DNA of 64,000 bases from Euptelea pleiosperma. Its lineage: Eukaryota > Streptophyta > Magnoliopsida > Ranunculales > Eupteleaceae. Location: the NCBI GenBank assembly GCA_035048495.1, contig CM068546.1, forward strand, positions 29,840,674-29,904,673, read 5' to 3'. Position numbers and translations under genes: made by a program. The notes beneath the pieces were generated by a model. It was not told the origin of the DNA. It worked only from the letters and a program-made list of their open reading frames with translations, and searched no databases. Within the stretch, counting starts at the first letter, position 1, and each line of letters begins with the position of its first letter. This document shows positions 58,301 through 64,000 of the stretch, piece by piece.

Positions 58301-61300
58301 CGTTTTCCAAACTTCCAAGCCTATAATTTCATGTATCTAAAGAAGAATATTAAGCAATCGGTCTTTGTTTATTGATAAAAAATGGTTTATAATTGCCTGG
58401 GCTCACATCTTGAAGGATGACGGTTAAGAAACTTCGATCACTCTGTTTTCTATTATTCACGTGCTTGATCACTTCCACGTGTCAGAAGGTCTTCTTTTAT
58501 TGAATCTGAGAATTTCAATTGGTTTAAGTGAATGTGAGCAGAAATTATGTTCAGTCTACCCTAGGTGGAAGAAGATCTATTTTTCTTTCATGTTAGAGAA
58601 AAATTTCTTTACTGTCAGTTGCTTTATGAAATGAAGTGCAGAAGTAGATTCTTTGAAGGTGCCAATACTTGATTTTTTTATGAGAATCGTGTGACAATTG
58701 ACACATGTCAACATCCTGAGACAATTGGTGTTTTTGTTGGTGCAACAGCTTTCAGACTGCAGTTTATATTTCCCTTACTACACGTTGGATTTAGGTTGGT
58801 GATTATGTTCTGCGAGAACCCTGTGAGATGTTAACTTGCCTGGGGAAACTGGTCATAGAGATGCTGTCATTGTTCAGCTTTCTAATGCAATCTAGTGTAT
58901 CTACCTGCTTACCTCTAGTAAGTGATAATTTTGTTTTCTAGTCTAGCACTTTCAGTCAAACAGAAACCTCTGAATTTATTCTAGCAACTCCATTGTCGTT
59001 TTATGCATCAAGTACTCTTTTTAGTTCCTGTGGTTCCCCTCTTTCTTGTCTCTTAATGTTGACATGCCAACTGCGAGGTTTATTTTCACTTCACATCACA
59101 ATTATATCAGCTCCTGCCATATCATCCAAGTACATCTCTAGGTTATTAACTCATCATCATCATAAGCCTTATTTCAATTTTGTTTAAAGCCATCTCTTCC
59201 GTTAAGGCAAGTTTCTTAAAATTTCCTTTTAAAACCTCACTTCACGTTCGTTTTGGCCTTCCCCCTGGCCTTTTAGACCCTTCAACTTGCACATTCCTCC
59301 TCACTAGTGCTGTCATTGGTCTTTGTTGGACATGACCAAACTATCTCAATCGACTTTCCCTCATTTTGCCACTTATTGGGGCTACTCCTATATTTTCACA
59401 ATTGTGTTCATGTGTAATTTTGTACTTCCTCGTCTTACCACATCCATCTCAATATCCTTATCTCGGCTACTCTAATTTTCTGAACATGTTTTTTGATTGC
59501 CCAACATTCTGCTCCATAAGTATTCGCCGATCTTATTGCCGTCTTATAGAATTTTCCTTTGTCTGATTGGAACACGTCGATCACATAGCACTCCGGAAAT
59601 ACATCTCCACATCAGCCACCCCATTCTAATTCTATGGGCAACATCCTCTTCAATCTCTCTGTCCTTTGAATAATAGAACCAATGTAATGAATACCAGTCA
59701 TAATGTTGCAAAGTGGTATGTGATTATCTTCAATATTTCCAGTTTCATCGGGAACTCCGAATACCCTACACTTCCATTGGTGGATTTTGACCCTTATTTT
59801 AAGAAAATTTATGATTGATTGGTAATCCTTTTTTCTGTAATGATCATTTACTATCACCAAAGCACCACTAAGGGTTGTGGCAACTTACAAAGATACTTCC
59901 TTTATGATATTTGCATTTTCTATTGAGCCTAAACGATACAAAAGTAACTGCCTTGTTCCTTCTTAGATCACCTGACCTTAATTTAGCAGCTACATCCTTC
60001 AGGTGAATGACTCCATACTGTAGTCATACTGAATCCACCCACTGAAGATAAACTTTGGCTCTCCGACAGCTACATATTTTGCAGGGCAAGGCATCTGGAC
60101 AGCTTTTGATGTCTCTTTCAACTCATGTAGTTGTATCAATTACATTCTGTCCTAAGCATTCCTCAGCAACAAATTGAAACTGGGATTCACCCCTACACAT
60201 TGTAATGGAAGCAGTTTTAATTTGATATATTCGGTAGGGGAACCTTGGCTGTTATAAATTTAGAATTATTGACTTTCCTTATATGGAGTTTATGATATAA
60301 AATACCAGGATCCTCTCCCAAGTAATTGATTACACTGAATCTGCAACTCTTGATGCATCGAAAGGAGATTGTGTTAGCTGTTTTTCCTCTTGCTGATGAT
60401 TGTAAACTTAAAACCGATGGTAGCACCGTGCACTGTTCACTTTTCTACTTACCTGTCAAGATCCACAATATAATCTACTACCTGCTTGTGGTGAGCAACT
60501 TAAAGCACCAGCATTATTATCAATGGAATTTGAGAAATAATTTCTTCTGCCATCAATTCTGTAACTGAGATAGCTATTTAAAAACAGGCTTTAAATTTTC
60601 AGAATACCTCCTGATTAGACAACTATTCAGTGTCATGAGTTGCAAGAATCACAGGTTACAAGTCAATTAATAATGCTGGGTATAAGAATATATTGATATA
60701 ATATATAAAATGCAAATACTAATCAAAATACATTAAGTGATAGAATAGCTCAGGATGTGGTTGCTATTCGGAAGAATTCAAATGGGCTTGCGAAGGGCTG
60801 TCTGTAACATTAACAATCATAATTGTAACCCATGGGAAGAAACTATTCATCATCATGTTACTGAGTTTGCAAGAAGTATTGGTTGTACATATCTACTTTT
60901 GACTCACAATACCCCTGTTCAAGTGCTAATGGAGAATGAGTTATCAGCTTTTTGTCTACAACCCCAATTTGTGGTGGCCAAACGGCATGGGAAAACAGTC
61001 CCTTTACAATGTTGAGATCACTGTTGATGTAAAAGGATATGGAGAGTCTGATTCCTGGAGCCATCCATTTGGATTCCGCAAAATTGAGAGCACTATAGAC
61101 GATGCTACTGGTGGAAGGTATCGTTTCTCTTTTAAATTCTAGATTAGTTTGCTAAGTTCTTTCATTGGGTGCTAGATTTTTTAATGATGTTTTTTTTAAA
61201 CTACACATTTCCACATTCCAGATTGTTCAAGGTCAATGGACAACCTGTTTTTATCCGTGGTGGTAATTGGATATTGTCAGATGGGTTATTACGGCTTTCA

Positions 61301-61426
61301 AAGAAACGATACGAAACAGACATCAAGTTTCATGCAGATATGAATTTTAACATGATCCGCTGTTGGGGTGGTGGATTGGCTGAGAGGCCAGAATTCTATC
61401 ACTATTGCGATATATATGGGTTGCTG
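49160..61426 (+). CDS. EBM: Mannosylglycoprotein endo-beta-mannosidase (GH2), N-terminal 409 codons, continues beyond the window
   Basis: Plant glycoside hydrolase family 2 enzyme that cuts the Man-beta-1,4-GlcNAc bond in the core of N-glycans during glycoprotein degradation. Eight exons join to 1,227 bases (409 residues) without a stop and resemble Arabidopsis endo-beta-mannosidase (about 940 residues) throughout: [20 protein letters not shown] at the start, [95 protein letters not shown]. Domain order inferred from the family: jelly-roll sugar-binding domain (about 10-205), immunoglobulin-like domain (about 210-335), start of the TIM barrel (from about 342). The next expected exon (VWQEFW-like) is not found up to 64,000, so intron 8 exceeds 2.5 kb. 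The catalytic glutamates lie outside. The start is in AAAAAATGGCG context. Confidence 0.95.
49306..50349 (+). other. EBM: EBM intron 1
   Basis: 1,044 bases, GT-AG. No transposon recognised; open frames on either strand here resemble no family. Confidence 0.7.
50350..50488 (+). CDS. EBM: EBM exon 2
   Basis: Acceptor TTTACAG|TGTTTT and donor CACCG|GTATGC. It encodes [20 protein letters not shown] and then [20 protein letters not shown], part of the GH2 sugar-binding domain. Confidence 0.94.
50489..52121 (+). other. EBM: EBM intron 2
   Basis: 1,633 bases, GT-AG. Near 51,020-51,430 it has GACACATATCGACAAGGATA and GTCCGTGTCATATTAC words like those around the hAT elements at 7,440, 11,850 and 22,680, but no element end was found. 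Confidence 0.6.
52122..52671 (+). CDS. EBM: EBM exons 3-4
   Basis: Exon 3, 52122-52349, from acceptor TTTTTTAG|TCAGG, encodes [20 protein letters not shown] through [12 protein letters not shown]. Exon 4, 52613-52671, encodes [19 protein letters not shown]. An AG three bases further in (GTCAG) is possible for exon 3 but breaks the frame with exon 2. Confidence 0.93.
52735..53175 (-). mobile_element. L1 LINE 3' end in EBM intron 4
   Basis: The minus strand reads [20 protein letters not shown] and [13 protein letters not shown], the C-terminus of L1 ORF2 in this genome (compare 22,053-22,262). The left end begins TTCTTTGATAAGTGTATAAT-like tail. Confidence 0.72.
53437..53635 (+). mobile_element. 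Short copia-type LTR with primer site
   Basis: Begins TGTTAAAG and ends CTTAACA, about 199 bases, with TATATAAATAC inside. It is followed at once by TGGTATCAAAGC (53636-53647), the initiator-tRNA primer site. Confidence 0.75.
53636..54240 (+). pseudogene. Leader and start of gag of a copia-type element
   Basis: After the primer site comes about 540 bases of leader with a C-run (54,031-54,068), then ATGGCTAGTTCTAGTGATGA, read [19 protein letters not shown], a usual copia gag start. It stops soon after; the rest of the element is missing. Confidence 0.6.
54354..54474 (+). mobile_element. tRNA-derived SINE with 15-base target duplication
   Basis: Contains A-box-like TGCTCAGTTGGTAAAG (54,366) and B-box-like GGGTTCAAAACCC (54,409), then CTTTAAAAACAGGCTTACC and a poly-A tail. 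ACATCGCAAAGAGAG flanks it exactly (54339-54353, 54475-54489). Confidence 0.9.
54610..55930 (-). pseudogene. L1 LINE C-terminal fragment (zf-RVT region) in EBM intron 4
   Basis: The minus strand reads [53 protein letters not shown], then [20 protein letters not shown], the zf-RVT and C-terminal part of L1 ORF2, with stops and shifts. The SINE lies in a further L1-like tail to its left. Confidence 0.75.
55930..55953. repeat. TA microsatellite
   Basis: Twelve TA units in EBM intron 4. Confidence 0.85.
56531..56874. mobile_element. Miniature inverted-repeat element in EBM intron 4
   Basis: Ends GAGTTAGGATAAATCTACAC and GTGTGGATTTATCCTAACTC are complements with few mismatches, then CACCCAGTGGTGGG and CCCCACCACCAGGTG. 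Flanks TTATCAA/TTATCTAA are only a partial duplication. It ends 65 bases before exon 5. Confidence 0.8.
56940..57792 (+). CDS. EBM: EBM exons 5-6 (immunoglobulin-like domain)
   Basis: Exon 5, 56940-56988, encodes [16 protein letters not shown]. Exon 6, 57562-57792, encodes [20 protein letters not shown] through [13 protein letters not shown]. The donor of exon 6 is CCG|GTTGGT, weak, but it is needed to join in frame to [10 protein letters not shown] in exon 7. A better-looking GTAATA four bases on would shift the frame. Confidence 0.9.
57793..59100 (+). other. EBM: First part of EBM intron 6, no recognised feature
   Basis: AT-rich intron sequence. No element end or coding frame supported. 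Confidence 0.5.
59145..59900 (-). pseudogene. RTE-like LINE 3' fragment in EBM intron 6
   Basis: The minus strand reads [15 protein letters not shown], then in other frames [20 protein letters not shown] and [20 protein letters not shown], the C-terminus of the same LINE type as in LACS intron 16. It ends at an ATGATGATG tail (59,152-59,163). Confidence 0.78.
60948..61426 (+). CDS. EBM: EBM exons 7-8 (start of the catalytic barrel)
   Basis: Exon 7, 60948-61117, encodes [20 protein letters not shown] through [16 protein letters not shown]. Exon 8, 61222-61426, encodes [20 protein letters not shown] through [10 protein letters not shown], including RCWGGG (387-392) typical of GH2 mannosidases. 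Donor CTG|GTAAGT leads into intron 8, which runs out of the window. Confidence 0.95.
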
Positions 61427-61856
61427 GTAAGTTTTACAGTCCTCAGTTTCTCTCTCTATGCATACACAACACATGCATGCATGCACCCACCCACACACAC
61501 CAGACAGCACTGCCTCAAGGCCGTGACTAAGAGTAGTGCACTTTCTTAGTTGTTCTTTTCCATCATGCGGATTGCTGTTTCCTACTAATATTTAACCCGT
61601 CCAAGTTTCTGTTTGATCTAACATGGGACATTAAGATCCAAATGCATAAACTACCTGTATTATTGAAAGAGATCAACTGTTGGGGAGGTATCTGAGGTTT
61701 TCAAATTTTGACCTTTTTTTCGGCCTGACATATTTTCAAGAGAGAGAGCGAGAGATGTTGGCATATCTTTTACTGATTAAAAAAAAAGGTGTTGGCCTTT
61801 TTTTCTTTTTTTAATCCAGTAGGGTATTTAGTCCTTGTTTTGTTAATTACTAGTAA

Positions 61857-61920
61857 ATGGCCCGTGCCCACGGCACTCTCCGACAAAAATGTTTGCAAAA
61901 ATTGGGTGCCTTCGGCACTC
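61857..61920 (+). repeat. CCCGTGCC-type repeat, left piece
   Basis: ATGGCCCGTGCCCACGGCAC, then CCGACAAAAATGTTTGCAAA; cut off by a TTTAACGG-family piece. Confidence 0.6.
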
Positions 61921-62050
61921 AAACGGTATAACGGACTGGGGCGTTACCTTTTTTCCATTATAACGGCTATTATAATGGATTGTAACGCACTGAGGGAAAA
62001 ATTAAAAAATAACAGAAATAACAAAATATAATGGTGTTAAAATTAAAATT
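61921..62050. mobile_element. TTTAACGG-family hAT foldback, partial, in EBM intron 8
   Basis: CGGTATAACGGACTGGGGCG, TTACC and ATGGATTGTAACGCACTGAG match the left part of the family. The rest is missing. Confidence 0.6.
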
Positions 62051-62220
62051 TTAAATTTTTAATAAATTGAGATCAAATGAGTGGGAGTGAATGAATAAAT
62101 GAGGGAGATTGAGTGGCTGAAATCTAACCGTCCACTTTAGATGGCTGGATTTGATCTCAACCACTCCTTATCTTATGAAGCAGGATAAGATAAGAGAATA
62201 CAACTGAGTTGTCTTGATAT

Positions 62221-62575
62221 ATGCGTGGGTGGTTCGTGCCCGCGGCACTTTCCGACAAAGTGTGTATCAAAATCGGGTGGGAGTTAATCTCAGCCATCGA
62301 TATGAAGCGTAGTGGATCTCAGCCACTCATTATTGAAGCCATATATGGTAAGAGGGGGTGTAAGACAACCACTTTCACTTGTTATATAGATAGTAGGTGG
62401 CCCGTGCCCACGGCATTCCCCGTCAAAGCATTTGCCAAAATCAGTTGTGAGTGGCTGAGATCCACTGTTTATTTTGGAGATAAGATCTTGGCCCTTCTTT
62501 GTTGAAACATAGAAGAGGAGGTATAAGTGGGGAGACAACTTCCCTGTTTTGTTATACAGATGGTATGTGAGGGCG
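62221..62575 (+). repeat. Two consecutive CCCGTGCC-type repeats
   Basis: TTCGTGCCCGCGGCACTTTC (62,233) and GGCCCGTGCCCACGGCATTC (62,399), each followed by CAAA..ATC..GTGAGTGG and GAGATC..AGCCAC words and ending at TTGTTATA.AGATAG-type tails. Confidence 0.65.
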
Positions 62576-62846
62576 AATTATCTCTTCACTTAAAAACTAG
62601 TTCTGTTCTTTCTTCCTAAAAGTTCACTTGTTATTGACCTACTTTGGTCTGCAGTTTGGATCATGGATCATGATTATCTTACTTTGAGGAGAGTTTATAG
62701 CATAAAACTATTTTGTTCTAGGCTGTGAGTCATGGTTGTCTTCAAGGAGAGTTTATGGTAGGTGGATTCCCTCTCATAGAAAGTTGCCACTTGTTTTTTA
62801 TCCTTTCCTCTTTGTTCCTTCAGATTTGGACTTTGGAGGTTCAAAC

Positions 62847-63193
62847 CATGGTTTAAAAAACGGCTGTTATAACAAAAATAACGGCCGTTATAACGGATTC
62901 GGACCTCCCCCATTACGTTATGTACCATTTAACGCTCAGAAAATAATGGCCGTTATTTTCCGTTATAACGAAAATAACAGTCGTTATTTTCTGACAAAAT
63001 TTGTGGAAAAAAGGCCCATTATTTCCGTTATTTTTTATTGAAAATTTGAAATTCAAAATTTGATTTTGAATTTTAGCGCTGTTTTTTCCCGTTATTTTCC
63101 GTTTTTTGCCCGAGTGTTACAATTCGTTATTACGGAAAAAACGATAAAGCCCCCAGTCCGTTATACCATTATAACGGCCACTTTTAAACCTTG
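62847..63193. mobile_element. TTTAACGG-family hAT foldback, GTTATAACGG subtype, complete
   Basis: Starts CATGGTTTAAAAAACGG and ends CACTTTTAAACCTTG. Exact 8-base duplications GTTCAAAC on both sides (62839-62846, 63194-63201). Contains AAAGCCCCCAGTCCG in the right half. Confidence 0.92.
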
Positions 63194-63301
63194 GTTCAAA
63201 CATCTAATCTCATCAAGAAATTTTCATTTCATCAAAGATTATTTTTGGTGAGTTTTTGAAGGATATACAAACTCTATGAACCCCCTATTCTATGCTGCAC
63301 A

Positions 63302-63527
63302 CCCTATTGTAGGTTTTCATCCTCTTTTCTCAGACCATCTTTGAAAATGATTGGTTATTCAAAATTATTTGATTAATGGATGATTAATTCCAATTTAAGG
63401 TGACTCAGATTTTTCCCTATTGTAGGTTTTCATCCTCTTTTCTCAGACCATCTTTGAAAATGATTGGTTATTCAAAATTATTTGATTAATGGATGATTAT
63501 TTCCAATTTAAGGTGACTCAGATTTTT
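63302..63527. repeat. 113-base tandem duplication in EBM intron 8
   Basis: CCCTATTGTAGGTTTTCATC to CTCAGATTTTT occurs twice in direct contact (63302-63414, 63415-63527), with one visible difference (GATTAATTCC against GATTATTTCC). Confidence 0.92.
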
Positions 63528-63719
63528 CCCAACTTCTTGATTTTTCATTCAATTTTTAGATCTAGCTTTCTTCATATACATGTTGTGTCCGTGCCTGCAC
63601 GTTTTTGTGTGTTCTCTAATTTCCCTTTGATTTTGTCTTTTCCTGACCCACTGTAACTGACTTTTGGTATTTAACAAATCATTCAAAACGTAAGGAAACA
63701 AAATAAGATATAAGAGTAA

Positions 63720-63818
63720 AGGCCTGTTTGAATGGCTACTTTTGCAGTAAAATATATTTTATGAGTTTTTTAACCAAAAAGTTCTTTTCGCCGCTAAAAA
63801 AGAGGGATAAACAGGCCC
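63720..63818. mobile_element. Small Harbinger-like element
   Basis: Ends AGGCCTGTTTGAAT and GGATAAACAGGCCC, 99 bases, with TAA duplicated on both sides (63717-63719, 63819-63821). Confidence 0.75.
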
Positions 63819-64000
63819 TAAGAATCTAAAAAAACTTCTGCTGTCATGTTTATTTTAACTTCTCGCTTATTTAAATTTAATCTTTGTTTTTGAGAGTTCC
63901 TTTTTTGGTAAAAAGTTCAAAGCCCGATGTAGAACTCTCATAAATTGTATCTGAGAATCAGAATAAAAAAACCCTCCCTAAAAACCATTTTTCTTCTTTC

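Overview
The window is nuclear DNA of a flowering plant. It carries two intron-rich genes typical of plants, one for a peroxisomal long-chain acyl-CoA synthetase and one for the plant glycoside hydrolase family 2 enzyme endo-beta-mannosidase. The rest is AT-rich DNA packed with plant-type transposons: copia and L1/RTE-like retroelement debris, and hAT, Mutator and Harbinger-type miniature elements. The lineage cannot be fixed from the sequence alone. The dense repeats inside introns suggest a medium to large genome.

Layout. 1-2,242: region downstream of the first gene, with a decayed RNase H-like fragment of a LINE. 2,243-29,447, minus strand: a complete long-chain acyl-CoA synthetase gene (LACS6/LACS7 type). 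It has 23 coding exons and 692 codons, with an N-terminal PTS2 peroxisome signal and an open reading frame across every junction. Its long introns (1, 9, 12, 14, 16, 18) are filled with nested transposons. 29,560-49,030: about 19.5 kb of intergenic DNA between two divergently transcribed genes. It is built from many copies of one foldback repeat (arms carrying a CACGTG box), a second foldback family of hAT type that often lands inside the first, and other miniature elements. 49,160-61,426 and beyond, plus strand: the first eight coding exons (409 codons) of an endo-beta-mannosidase gene. The gene leaves the window inside intron 8, so the main part of the catalytic barrel and the C-terminus are not present.

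The two genes are not known to act together. The synthetase activates fatty acids for peroxisomal beta-oxidation, for example when seed oil is mobilised. The mannosidase cuts the Man-beta-1,4-GlcNAc bond of N-glycans during glycoprotein turnover. They are simply neighbours facing away from each other.

I found no sign of a new enzymatic or defence system. The most unusual features are structural. One hAT-type foldback element has repeatedly entered the same short site (GTTTGGCC/GGCCAAAC-like) of another foldback repeat, with one head-to-head pair. There is a complete short LTR element with matching 380-base LTRs in intron 1, a SINE with a 15-base duplication, a GC-AG intron in the synthetase gene, and several element-in-element insertions with exact target duplications. 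Exon borders were set by reading splice sites against remembered plant homologues and by keeping frame. They are not supported by transcripts.
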